NCBI GenBank assembly: GCA_030447525.1
Contig: JAUJOR010000001.1
Coordinates: forward strand, 425,466 to 489,465
Origin: Chloroflexota bacterium
Lineage (GTDB): Bacteria; Chloroflexota; UBA11872; UBA12225
Length of the DNA stretch: 64,000 bases
Direction of reading: 5' to 3'
In this document: piece after piece, positions 49,625-59,244 of the stretch
Position numbering within the stretch: the first letter of the stretch is position 1
Layout of the letters: every line of letters begins with the position of its first letter
Position numbers and translations under genes: made by a program
The notes under the pieces: model-generated
The model's input: the letters and a program-made list of their open reading frames with translations, nothing else
Databases searched by the model: none
Told to the model about the DNA's origin: nothing

Positions 49625-52600
49625 GTGACCGCAACCATCGCCCCCCCGTCGCTTTCAGCCGCTGCCGATCTGCCGTTCGCCGTCACGCCGCCCTTGCCAC
49701 ACGTCCGGGAGTTCCGCGATTCGGATGCGGCGGCCGTCGCCCGGATGTGGCGAGAGAGCGCCTCGGCCTGGCCTGGCGGCGGGCCCGCCGGTGGGGAGCA
49801 CTCCACCGCCGCTCGCGTGCTCCAGGAGCAGCGCGACCGCAATACCCTGGCTACCTACATCGCCTACGCCCCCGACCCCGACGGCAGCGGGGAGCGCGCC
49901 GTCGGGTATTGCTCGCTGTTCGAGCAGCCCGGTGATGCCACGGCCGCCTACGTGGGGACGCTCAGCGCCCATCCCCAGTGGCACGGTAACGGTATCGGCC
50001 GTGATCTCCTCAAGGCGTCGCTGGCTCGCACCGTCGCCCTGGGGTACAGCCGGCTCGACCTCAATACCTGGGCAGGCAATCTCAAGGCCGTGCCCTTGTA
50101 CAAGAAGAGCGGCTACTTCTGGGTGCCGGATACCAGCGTGCGGATGGAGAACTACCTCCCGCTGATCTTCCGCCTGGGCCCGGCGCAGGCCTTTTTCCAG
50201 GAGGCGGACTGGTACCGTGACTTCCGGCGTGACCTCTTCGTGGCGCCGGACGAAGAAAAGCAGGGCAAGCTCCAGATCTACACCTACGCCTGGGAGCGCA
50301 ACGACAAGCGCCTGCGCGTTGTCATCGACCGCCACTCCAAGGGGGCTATCGTCGTGGAGACGGACGCCTTTAGCGTCTCCACCACCATCGATGACCCCCG
50401 TCTGCCCATCGGCGGCCAGCGCGAGGTACGCTGGCGGGTGGAAAATCACGGCCCCGTCCGGCTCCCAGTGAGCGTTCTGGCCGAGGGCGAGGACAGCGTT
50501 CGCTGTACTCTGCAGACCTCACGTGAGGTGGAAACGGTGGCGGAGTGGACGGCGCCGGTAACGGCCGAGCAGCCGGTGGCTGCCCCCCCGCCTGGGCGCC
50601 CGAGTAACCGGGTACGCAGCACCGTGGTTGTGGGGGGACAGGCGCTGCCCCTGGCCCTAGGCCCGCAGGTCGTCCAGCCGGTGGACGTGACCGTGGACAC
50701 GGGGCGGGCGTGGCTCACGCCCGGGGCCGAGCGCCGGCTCTGGGTAACCGCCGAGAACGCCTTAGACGAAGCCGTGCGTGGCACCCTGCGCCTGGCCGAG
50801 ACGAGCGACCTGGATGTCCAGGGGGCCGTCTTCGACATCGACCTGGCGCCCCGCCGCCGGGTTTCCTGGCCGGTCCGAGTGCGGGCGCTGAGCGCCGGGA
50901 TGTACACCCTGCGGGCCCAGGCAACGGTACGCCCCGTCCCAGGGCCGGCGAACGGCGTGGCGCCGGAGCTGCGGACAAAGGTGTTCGAGCAGGCCCTCCC
51001 CTGTGGCGAGCCGGGAGAGGTGTTCGTCGATCAGACAGACGATCACGTCTCGATCGCTTCCGACCGCTACAGCGTCTACCTGCCGCTCAGGCCGTCGCGG
51101 GATTGGTCGGTCTCCTTTACGGTGACTGACCGCGCCAGTGGCGAGCGGATCCTCAGTCACAGCTGCTCGTTAGGCCCGCCTTTCGCCCCCTCGGTGTTCT
51201 CCGGGAGCACCTGGTCGGCGCGGGTGGAGCGGTCGATCGGGAGTGTCACCGCCGTCCTGGCGGCCGCACCGGCCACCCTCCCCGGACTGACGTTCGAGCG
51301 CACCATCCGGGTCAGCCCTTCCGGCCTGATCCGCGTCAGCTACAGGGTGGTGAATGCCGGGGCGGTGGAACGCGCGCTCAAAGTAGAAGCCGGTACCAGC
51401 GTCCGGCTGGGGATGATCTCCGGCACCAGGGTGGCGACGCCCCTGGTCAAGGGCCTGGTGGTGGAGGACTCGGAGCGGTTCCCGGACTGGGAGGAGCCAG
51501 AACAGGCCCGCCCGGAGCGCTATTCCGAGACGTGGATGGCGGAGTTTGGCGATGGCTGGGTGGGGGCCACGTTGTGGGAGCGAGCGGCCGAGGTCTACGC
51601 CGGGGGCTGGCAGTCCCCCTCGCTGACCTTTGACCTGGGGACGATCCCGCCCGGTGGCCAGGCCGAGACTCCGGCCCTGTACCTCTACGCCGGCCAAGGG
51701 GACTGGAAGACGGCGCGCTCCCTGTGGCGTCAGCTGCTCGGCCCGGACGCCCCGGCCCAGGATCCCGAGCCCCGGACGGCCCACCGTCTGCGCCTGGAGC
51801 GGTTTGTCTTCAACACTGACGAAGCCCAGACCCGCCTGCTCCTGGAGAGTGAGCGGGCCCGGCCGCTATCGGGGACGGCGGCGGTGGAGATCGCCGGCAG
51901 GCAAGTGGCCCAGGGGGACGTCCAGGGGCTACGCCTGGACGTCCCCCTGGCGATACCGCTGCACATCACCCTGCCCCCAGGCGGGGCGGCCGCTCCGGCG
52001 GCGCTGGTTTTTCACCACGAGCACGAGACGGAGCGCCATACCACAGCCGTGATCCGCGCCGGTAGCCATGAGGCGCCGGTGTCCGTGGCCTCCCAGCGCG
52101 ATGGCGCGCTGGAGGAGGTGCGGATCGAGAACGGACGGCTGCGATTAACCGTCATCCCGGCGGCGCTCGGGCGCCTCGTGGAGCTCAGCGTCCAAGGAGC
52201 AGCGGGGGACAACGCCGGGGAGTGGGTCAACCAGCTGTACGCCAGCGTTCCCCAGCCGAGCACGTTCGTGTGGTTCAACCCCTGGTACGGCGGGATCCAC
52301 CCCCTGCTCCTCACCGGTAGCTCCTGGGATCATCCGGGAAAGCTACGGGAGGAGACCTTTACCTGGCGGGAGGCCGACATGACCGGGAGCCAGGGCATCC
52401 GCTGGCGGGGTGTCACCGCCTCCACTGAGATGAGCGCTCGGGGCCAGGCCGGGCTCAAACTGGACGTCTCGTATCTCACCAGCGGGGCCAGCAATCTCGT
52501 GGCCATCGTGCTGCGCCTGGAGAACGGGAGCGGCGCGCGGCTGAGTGGCCGGCTGCAGCTCAGCACCTTCCTGCAGCCGGGTGGCGATCGGAAACAGGGG

Positions 52601-52909
52601 ACGCTCTACTACGAGCGCGACGGGTTGCGCCACCAGCGGCGCGTGCATGGGGGGATATGGGGCTCCTCCGGGCCGTGGTGCGCCGTCGTGGCGCCCGCGG
52701 GCCCGGCGCTGGCGCTGATTCAGGCAACGCCGGGAGGGTCCATCGATCCGCGGGACATGGGCCTGGAAGGGGCGCACCCGGAGGTAGAGCACTCCCTGCG
52801 GCTGGCTCCGGGGGAGGTCAAGGAGAGCGTCACCTACCTGGCCGTCGCCGCCGGTCTGGACGAGGCCCGGCGCTACCGGGCCCTCGCCGGGAGCGGCGCC
52901 CTGGCTTGA
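49625..52909 (+). CDS. GNAT acetyltransferase fused to a large beta-sandwich region
   Basis: A 1094-residue protein. Residues 20-165 form a GNAT domain with the acetyl-CoA loop HPQWHGNGIGRDLLKASLAR and LDLNTWAGNLKAVPLYKKSG. Residues about 200-620 are repeated beta-rich segments (for example REVRWRVENHGPVRLPVSVL, RRLWVTAENALDEAVRGTLR) like Ig/CARDB modules. The C-terminal part (GRLRLTVIPAALGRLVELSV, WFNPWYGGIHPLLLTGSSW) resembles carbohydrate-active beta-sandwich (galactose-mutarotase-like) folds. The start GTG has GGAGGG 7-8 nt upstream. The deacetylase-like gene follows 2 bp after the stop. No signal peptide is seen, so it is probably cytoplasmic. Confidence 0.75.
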   Translation: MTATIAPPSLSAAADLPFAVTPPLPHVREFRDSDAAAVARMWRESASAWPGGGPAGGEHSTAARVLQEQRDRNTLATYIAYAPDPDGSGERAVGYCSLFEQPGDATAAYVGTLSAHPQWHGNGIGRDLLKASLARTVALGYSRLDLNTWAGNLKAVPLYKKSGYFWVPDTSVRMENYLPLIFRLGPAQAFFQEADWYRDFRRDLFVAPDEEKQGKLQIYTYAWERNDKRLRVVIDRHSKGAIVVETDAFSVSTTIDDPRLPIGGQREVRWRVENHGPVRLPVSVLAEGEDSVRCTLQTSREVETVAEWTAPVTAEQPVAAPPPGRPSNRVRSTVVVGGQALPLALGPQVVQPVDVTVDTGRAWLTPGAERRLWVTAENALDEAVRGTLRLAETSDLDVQGAVFDIDLAPRRRVSWPVRVRALSAGMYTLRAQATVRPVPGPANGVAPELRTKVFEQALPCGEPGEVFVDQTDDHVSIASDRYSVYLPLRPSRDWSVSFTVTDRASGERILSHSCSLGPPFAPSVFSGSTWSARVERSIGSVTAVLAAAPATLPGLTFERTIRVSPSGLIRVSYRVVNAGAVERALKVEAGTSVRLGMISGTRVATPLVKGLVVEDSERFPDWEEPEQARPERYSETWMAEFGDGWVGATLWERAAEVYAGGWQSPSLTFDLGTIPPGGQAETPALYLYAGQGDWKTARSLWRQLLGPDAPAQDPEPRTAHRLRLERFVFNTDEAQTRLLLESERARPLSGTAAVEIAGRQVAQGDVQGLRLDVPLAIPLHITLPPGGAAAPAALVFHHEHETERHTTAVIRAGSHEAPVSVASQRDGALEEVRIENGRLRLTVIPAALGRLVELSVQGAAGDNAGEWVNQLYASVPQPSTFVWFNPWYGGIHPLLLTGSSWDHPGKLREETFTWREADMTGSQGIRWRGVTASTEMSARGQAGLKLDVSYLTSGASNLVAIVLRLENGSGARLSGRLQLSTFLQPGGDRKQGTLYYERDGLRHQRRVHGGIWGSSGPWCAVVAPAGPALALIQATPGGSIDPRDMGLEGAHPEVEHSLRLAPGEVKESVTYLAVAAGLDEARRYRALAGSGALA

Positions 52910-52911
52910 TC

Positions 52912-53901
52912 ATGCGTATCGTCTACGAGCCACGCCACCGGCGTCATCAGCCCCGGACGGAAATCCTCTATGGCAAGCCCCTGGCCCACCCGGAGCGCCC
53001 GGAGCGGGTGGAAGCGGTGCGCGCCGTCCTAGAGAGGACGCGCTGGGCGGAGGACGTCATCGGGCCACAAGCCTACCCCCTGGCCCTGGCCGAACGCGTC
53101 CACGAGGCGGCCTACCTCGTACATCTCCGAGAGCGCTGCGCCGAGGCGGCCTCCGCCGGCCCGGCGGATGAGTGGTTCCCCTACGTCTGGCCCCGAGACC
53201 GTGGGATGGACACCGGGACGCCCCTACAGGGCGAGACGCTGGACCTGGCCTGGGGCGCCGCCTGCGTCGCCCTGACTGGGGCCGACCTCCTGCTGGGGGG
53301 CGAGCGCGGCGTCTATGCCCTGTGCCGCCCCCCGGGGCACCACGCCGCGGCCGGCGCCCTGGGGGGTTACTGCTACTTCAACAACGCTGCCCTGGCGGCC
53401 GACCGCCTGCTGGCCACGCCCCAACCGGGGCAAGGGGGTAGCGTCGCCGTCCTCGACCTGGACATCCACCACGGCAACGGCACGCAAGACATCTTCTACG
53501 CCACCGACCGGGTGCTGTACTGCAGCATCCACGGAGAGCCGGAGTGGGGCTACCCGCCCCACACTGGCTTCGTAGAAGAGACCGGGTGCGGGTCAGGGCA
53601 GGGCTTCACCTTCAATCAGCCCCTTCCGGAAGGGACCCAGTGGCCGGCGTACGCCGGCGCACTCGACCAGGCATTGGAGCGCATCGCCCGCTTCGGTCCT
53701 CGCTTTGTCGTCCTCTCGCAGGGCTACGACACCTTTGAGGGCGACCGCTGGGGTGGCTTCTTGCTCCACGCCGAGCACTACGCCCTGATTGGGGAGCGCC
53801 TGCGGGCCCTGGGCTGCCCCGTTCTGGCCCTGCTGGAGGGAGGCTACGAGCCGGCCAACATCGCCGCCGGCAGCCTGGCCCTGCTGGACGGCCTGGCGTA
53901 A
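52912..53901 (+). CDS. Acetylpolyamine amidohydrolase/histone-deacetylase-family protein
   Basis: A 329-residue zinc hydrolase of the class I/II deacetylase superfamily. It has RTEILYGKPLAHPERPERVE at the start, RPPGHHAAAGALGGYCYFNN with the His pair, DLDIHHGNGTQDIFYATDRV with the metal ligands, and SQGYDTFEGDRWGGFLLHAE near the end. The N-terminus TEILYGKPLAHPERP and YVWPRDRG are like acetylpolyamine amidohydrolases. ATG 52912 is two bases after the stop of the GNAT-fusion gene, with no ribosome site of its own, suggesting coupling. Confidence 0.9.
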   Translation: MRIVYEPRHRRHQPRTEILYGKPLAHPERPERVEAVRAVLERTRWAEDVIGPQAYPLALAERVHEAAYLVHLRERCAEAASAGPADEWFPYVWPRDRGMDTGTPLQGETLDLAWGAACVALTGADLLLGGERGVYALCRPPGHHAAAGALGGYCYFNNAALAADRLLATPQPGQGGSVAVLDLDIHHGNGTQDIFYATDRVLYCSIHGEPEWGYPPHTGFVEETGCGSGQGFTFNQPLPEGTQWPAYAGALDQALERIARFGPRFVVLSQGYDTFEGDRWGGFLLHAEHYALIGERLRALGCPVLALLEGGYEPANIAAGSLALLDGLA

Positions 53902-53906
53902 GCTCA

Positions 53907-53938
53907 CCCGAGCCCCCTGGGGCCCCAGGGGGCTCGGG
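53907..53938. terminator. 32-bp perfect palindrome between convergent genes
   Basis: A perfect palindrome centred on GGCC with arms CCCGAGCCCCCTGG and complement. It lies 6 bp after the deacetylase stop and 46 bp before the ltaE stop. No T-run; a strong hairpin in either strand could still stop transcription. Confidence 0.5.
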
Positions 53939-53963
53939 GCCCTCGAGCCCCGGCCCGGCGCCC

Positions 53964-53983
53964 GAGCTCAAGGGCCCTTGGGC

Positions 53984-53985
<2 letters not shown>
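53964..53985. terminator. 22-bp imperfect palindrome at the ltaE stop
   Basis: GAGC-T-CAAGGGCCCTTG-G-GCTC, with one mismatched pair, ends on the ltaE stop codon. It is the second hairpin in the gap between the deacetylase and ltaE genes. Confidence 0.4.
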
Positions 53986-55033
<1,048 letters not shown>

Positions 55034-55215
55034 GCTGTCCTCCAGTGGCTAGGGCGCTTGGTCAGGGCTTTGACGTGCCCTCGCCGGGACTCACATGCCG
55101 GCAAGGGCATGCCGCTACCAAATTCTACATGTGGGGCCGCCGACGCAAGCCCTGAGACCCAGGGCGCGAGCTGTGAGCCCCGGGACACACACGCCGGGAC
55201 GTACACGCCGGGACT
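55034..55215. other. Intergenic region with repeated CGCCGGGAC units
   Basis: No gene is seen. CACACGCCGGGAC and TACACGCCGGGAC (near 55187-55212) repeat in tandem, and GCCGGGACTCACA occurs about 100 bp earlier. Probably a simple noncoding repeat between ltaE and plsY. Confidence 0.45.
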
Positions 55216-55839
55216 TCAGCCCTGGGCCTTCAGAGCAGACTGGCCGACGCGGGCTTCCGTCCCGGCCAGCAGGCGGGAGATGTTGTCTCGATGGGAGGCG
55301 ATAATCAGTGCCGCCGCGGCCACGGTGTAGACGAGGTACGGTAACGGGATCAGGCCGCGGACGAAACAGGCCAGCATCAAGGCTGGGGCCACGGCCGCGC
55401 CCAGGACGCTGCCGAGCGAGACGTAGCGCCAGCGCCACACCACGGCGAGCCCGACGACGATGATAGCCAGCAACACCGGGGGATACATCACGCCAAGGGC
55501 GGCGGCCGAGACAACAACGCCCCTCCCGCCCCGAAAACCGACGAACACCGGCCAGTTATGCCCGGCGGCGGCCGCCAGGGCGGCCAGGACGTGCAACCAC
55601 GGCTCCTGAGGCAACACCACCTGGGCCAGGAGAACGGACAGCGCTCCCTTGAGAAGATCCAGCGCCAGCGCCGCCCCGGCGGCCCCCTTGCCCACGGTGC
55701 GGAGGACGTTCGTCGCCCCCGTGCGGCGGCTCCCATACTCTCGAACGTCGATCCCGAAGACCAGCCGCCCGATGAGCAACCCGGACGGCACCGACCCGAG
55801 CAAGTACGCTGCCGCCACGACGGCGATCCAGGCCACCAT
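55216..55839 (-). CDS. plsY: Glycerol-3-phosphate acyltransferase PlsY
   Basis: Acylates glycerol-3-phosphate from acyl-phosphate at the membrane in phospholipid synthesis. It has five or six transmembrane segments and the three PlsY motifs: GSVPSGLLIGRLV, GSRRTGATNVLRTVGKGAA and AAGHNWPVFVGFRGGRGVVV. The start ATG 55839 gives 207 residues (MVAWIAVVAAAYLLGSVPSG); the upstream part of the open frame is unrelated Arg-rich sequence. Confidence 0.92.
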   Translation of the reverse strand: MVAWIAVVAAAYLLGSVPSGLLIGRLVFGIDVREYGSRRTGATNVLRTVGKGAAGAALALDLLKGALSVLLAQVVLPQEPWLHVLAALAAAAGHNWPVFVGFRGGRGVVVSAAALGVMYPPVLLAIIVVGLAVVWRWRYVSLGSVLGAAVAPALMLACFVRGLIPLPYLVYTVAAAALIIASHRDNISRLLAGTEARVGQSALKAQG

Positions 55840-56263
55840 GAGGGTAATCTCTCGCTTCCGGGGCCGGCTCGCTCCTATGCCGGCCCATCTCCCGGCCCGC
55901 GGAGAGACGTCCACGCCCAGCGAGACATACCCTCCCCAGACAGAGGCGATTGTACGCCCTGCATCACCCCCCGGCAGGGGGCGCCCTGGGTGTTGCAGGG
56001 CGTTTGCATCAGAGCCGCTCCTGGGGCACCGCCCGCGGCGCGGTCGTGCCGAGCCCGGCGAGGCACCCGGGACGCCGGTCGACGGACGGTGGGACGACTC
56101 GCTGATCCCTCGCTGCGCTGGGGATGACCCGGAACCACCGCCCACCCCTGATGAAAAGGCCCTGCGGGTCTTGGCCTGGGTCTTGGTGTCGGCAGGATGC
56201 AGCAGGGCGTATTCTCTTGCCGGGCGCGTCTTTGTCGAGAAGGACGCGCGGAAAGGATCGGCT
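55840..56263. other. Intergenic region with a long hairpin
   Basis: About 420 bp without a supported gene. CGCCCTGCATCACCC (55955-55969) pairs with GGGTGTTGCAGGGCG (55988-56002) at 14 of 15 positions, giving a strong hairpin. Downstream, GATCCCTCGCTGCGCTGGGGATGAC near 56103-56127 resembles a dispersed repeat common in environmental genomes. Confidence 0.5.
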
Positions 56264-57268
56264 GTGGCCGAGACGCTCCCTCTGCTCCCGCGCTTCCGCC
56301 GCCCGCTGACGTTTGGGGGCGTGCTCGACGAAACGTTTCGCCTCTACCGATCGGCCTGGACGCGCTTGATGGCCGTCACTGCCCTGGCCTCTATCCCCGG
56401 GGGCATCGTCGTGGTTGTCCTCGGTGGGACGACCTTCCTGACCGTCGCCAACCTCGTCACCGCAGGGGATGACGTAACCGCCCTCACCCGAACGTTGACC
56501 GGGCTGGGACTGGGGATTTTCCTCGCCTCCGCGGTGTACGGCCTGGGGCTGCTGGTCGCCCACGCCGGGGTGACGGTGATGACCGGCTGGCTGACCCGCG
56601 GCCAGGAGCACTCGGTATGGGAGGCACTGGGGAGCGGTGTGCGCCGCCTGCCGGTGCTGATCGGGTCGAGCATCGTCTACGGTCTGGGCACGTTCGGTTT
56701 GACCCTGCTGGCGCTGCCATTTGCTGTGTTGGGCGTAGGCATCGTCGGCGGCCTGATAGCCCTCCTGGCCGTCATCGTCTGGGTGAACCGCCCGGCGGGG
56801 CGCCGGCCGGCGTGGCTGAAGTGGCTGATGATCCTGGCCACGCCGTTCGGCCTGCCCATCTACTACGGGGTGCGCTGGTCGCTCTCGATCCCGGCGATCA
56901 TGCTGGAACGCGCCGGGCCGGTGGCGGCCCTGCGACGCAGCGCCGCGCTGGTAAAGGGCAACTGGTTCCCCGTGGCCGGGATCTGGCTGGTATTGAGCAT
57001 CGTGGTCGGTATCCTCCAGAGCATCCCAGGGGCCATCATCGGTCTGCTGGCCCTGGTGCTGGGGCTTAACTCCGGCGACCCCCAAGGCCCCGGCTTGATC
57101 GTCAACGTGGCCAACAGCGCCGCTTCGGTCGTCGGGAGCGTCCTGTTCGGGGCGCTGTCATTTATCGCGGCCACGATCATGTTTATCGACCTGCGTAACC
57201 GGCATGAGGGCACCGATCTGGACGAGCGGCTCGACCTCCTCCAGCCACAGATCCCCCTGCTGACGTAG
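56264..57268 (+). CDS. Multi-pass membrane protein of unknown function
   Basis: A 334-residue protein with about six hydrophobic segments (MAVTALASIPGGIVVVVLGG, GIFLASAVYGLGLLVAHAGV, TFGLTLLALPFAVLGVGIVG, LIALLAVIVWVN, WLVLSIVVGILQSIPGAIIG, FGALSFIAATIMFIDLRNR). The pattern GGVLDETFRLYRSAWTRLM at the start and AALRRSAALVKGNWFP in the middle is like glycerophosphodiester-phosphodiesterase-type membrane domains (YciC/GDPD_C-like). It starts at GTG 56264 with AAGGA 6 nt upstream. The DUF4129 operon follows. Confidence 0.65.
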   Translation: MAETLPLLPRFRRPLTFGGVLDETFRLYRSAWTRLMAVTALASIPGGIVVVVLGGTTFLTVANLVTAGDDVTALTRTLTGLGLGIFLASAVYGLGLLVAHAGVTVMTGWLTRGQEHSVWEALGSGVRRLPVLIGSSIVYGLGTFGLTLLALPFAVLGVGIVGGLIALLAVIVWVNRPAGRRPAWLKWLMILATPFGLPIYYGVRWSLSIPAIMLERAGPVAALRRSAALVKGNWFPVAGIWLVLSIVVGILQSIPGAIIGLLALVLGLNSGDPQGPGLIVNVANSAASVVGSVLFGALSFIAATIMFIDLRNRHEGTDLDERLDLLQPQIPLLT

Positions 57269-57430
57269 CTTCATGGGTCTGCCGTCTGAGGCTGGCCCGG
57301 CGGCCTGAGGGAAGGCCGGGCACACTCCCGTCCGGCAGGAGACACGTGACCAGGGGGGGAGCGGCGCACCGCGCGGCGGGCGTTCACGCGAGATTGACGG
57401 CAGGTGAAGAGGGGGAGCCGGGGGAGCGCT

Positions 57431-58066
57431 GTGACCGAAGCCCAGGCCCTGGAACGGCTGCGCCTCATCCTCGCCCGGCCCGAGTTTCAGCCCCAGGCGC
57501 GCCCCTTCTGGGAGCGCTGGTACACCGCCGTGCGTGACTGGCTGGCCGACCGCCTCCTCGACCTGCTCGACGTCTTGCGGGGGGTCTCAGACGTCGATCT
57601 GCGCCGGCTGGACTGGGTGCAGGCCCTGGCGTTGCTCGTCGCCCTGGGGGCCGCGGGGGCTATTGCCGTCTACGTTGCCCGGGGCGTAGGCTTATCCGTC
57701 TCGCGTGAGGCCCGTCTGCGGGGCGCGGTGGGCGCCGGTAGGCGGGCCCGCTCGGACCGGCTGTGGGAGGAGGGGCAGGCCCTGGCTCGGTCGGGGCGCT
57801 TCGCCGAGGCCTGTCAGGCCCTGTATCTCTCAGCCCTCTACGCCCTGGAAGAGCACGGGCTGGTGCGGGTGGAGGAGGCCCAGACCAACCGGGAGCACGC
57901 CGACCGCGCTGTACGGGCCGATCCGGGGCTGGCGGACACCTTTGACCGGCTGGTGCAGCGCTACGACCGCCTGCGCTATGGCCAGTACGCCGTTGACCAG
58001 AGGGTCTTCGACGAGATCAGCGCCCTGGTGGGCCGCACGCGGGCGAGTCGCCCGCAGGGGGCGTGA
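57431..58066 (+). CDS. DUF4129 domain protein
   Basis: A 211-residue protein with an N-terminal helical part, one transmembrane segment (ALALLVALGAAGAIAVYVAR) and a C-terminal DUF4129 domain (LWEEGQALARSGRFAEACQA, LYALEEHGLVRVEEAQTNRE). DUF4129 is the cytoplasmic tail module also seen at the C-terminus of the transglutaminase at 9.9-12.3 kb. The GTG at 57431 has GGGGGAG upstream. It overlaps the next gene by 4 bp. Confidence 0.82.
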   Translation: MTEAQALERLRLILARPEFQPQARPFWERWYTAVRDWLADRLLDLLDVLRGVSDVDLRRLDWVQALALLVALGAAGAIAVYVARGVGLSVSREARLRGAVGAGRRARSDRLWEEGQALARSGRFAEACQALYLSALYALEEHGLVRVEEAQTNREHADRAVRADPGLADTFDRLVQRYDRLRYGQYAVDQRVFDEISALVGRTRASRPQGA

Positions 58067-59244
58067 TGCCTCGCCTGCGGCGTGCCGGCGTGCTCCTCCT
58101 GGTGTGCGCCGCCGCCGTGGTGCTGGCCTGGCTCCGCGCCCCACAGGACCCGGACTTTCCGCCGGGCAGCACCCGCTCGACCGCTCCAGACGGGGCAGGG
58201 GCCCTCTTTCTGTGGGTGGAGGCGCTGGAGCGCCGGCCTCTGCGCCTGGAGCGGCTCACGGCGCTGGCGCCGGGGACACCTGACACCGTTCTGGTGCTCC
58301 AGCCCCTCTTGCCCATAGATGCGGAGGCCCGTCGCGCCCTCGACGCCGTCGCCGGGCAGGGGGGCACGCTGATCGTGGCCGGGGACACACCCGCCATGCA
58401 GTCCTACGTCCAGACCTTGGGCGTCGAAGCCCGCGCGACTCCGCGCCAGGAGCGGGCGACAGTCCCCCATGGAGGGCCGACCGTGCCCGTGCAAGCGCGC
58501 CTCCGGTTGAGCGCCCAGGGGAGCACGCCGCTCCTGCTAGCGCTCGATGGGGATGTCCTGGCCCTACGCAGGCCGTATCTCGCAGGAGAGGTAGCGGTCA
58601 TCAGCAGCCTGGTGCCCTTTACCAATGACGGCTTGCGGGACGTGGACACGGCCCGCTTCGTCCACGATCTCCTCTTCGGCTTTCCCTCCGGGGCCGCCGA
58701 GCGGGGGGTGACGGTGGCGTTCGACGAGACGCACTATGCGTTACAGACCACCGGCGGGGAGTCGGTGCCGTCCTTTGGACAGCTGCTGAGAGGGACGGCG
58801 CCGGGCCGCGCCATCCTCTACGCCGGCCTGCTGACCTTTACCTTCTTGTTGCTTGCCGGACAGCGCCCGGGGCCGCCCCTGCCGCCGGCCGCCGCCACGG
58901 CGCCGAACCGGACGATGGCAGAGCAAGTGCAGGCCCTGGCCGGGCTCTACCGCCGGGCCGGGCAGTTTGACTACTTACGGAACCACTTCGCCCTGCAGGC
59001 CCGCCATAAGGTGGCCCAGGCCGCCGGGGTGGAGGCCGGCGCCGTGGACGTGGCCGATCCGGAGGTGACCGCTCGCCTCATCGCCCGTGGCGTGCCCCCT
59101 GACCGAGCGTCTACGGCAACGGCGATGCTCCGGCAGATAGAGACCTCCCGCTCGGAGGGGCAGCTCCTGGAGGCGGTCAATCACATGGAGGCGCTCCTGG
59201 CCGACTTGTCCGCGTCCGGGTCCGCTACCCTGACTCGTAGATGA
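58063..59244 (+). CDS. DUF4350 domain membrane protein
   Basis: A 393-residue protein with an N-terminal hydrophobic segment (AGVLLLVCAAAVVLAWL), a DUF4350 domain (STAPDGAGALFLWVEALERR, GQGGTLIVAGDTP, FDETHYAL) and a C-terminal hydrophobic segment (ILYAGLLTFTFLLLAG). DUF4350 is a Rossmann-like, transporter-associated module common in MoxR-DUF58 clusters. It starts inside the previous gene (ATGA overlap), and the MoxR gene begins in the same manner. Confidence 0.85.
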   Translation: MMPRLRRAGVLLLVCAAAVVLAWLRAPQDPDFPPGSTRSTAPDGAGALFLWVEALERRPLRLERLTALAPGTPDTVLVLQPLLPIDAEARRALDAVAGQGGTLIVAGDTPAMQSYVQTLGVEARATPRQERATVPHGGPTVPVQARLRLSAQGSTPLLLALDGDVLALRRPYLAGEVAVISSLVPFTNDGLRDVDTARFVHDLLFGFPSGAAERGVTVAFDETHYALQTTGGESVPSFGQLLRGTAPGRAILYAGLLTFTFLLLAGQRPGPPLPPAAATAPNRTMAEQVQALAGLYRRAGQFDYLRNHFALQARHKVAQAAGVEAGAVDVADPEVTARLIARGVPPDRASTATAMLRQIETSRSEGQLLEAVNHMEALLADLSASGSATLTRR

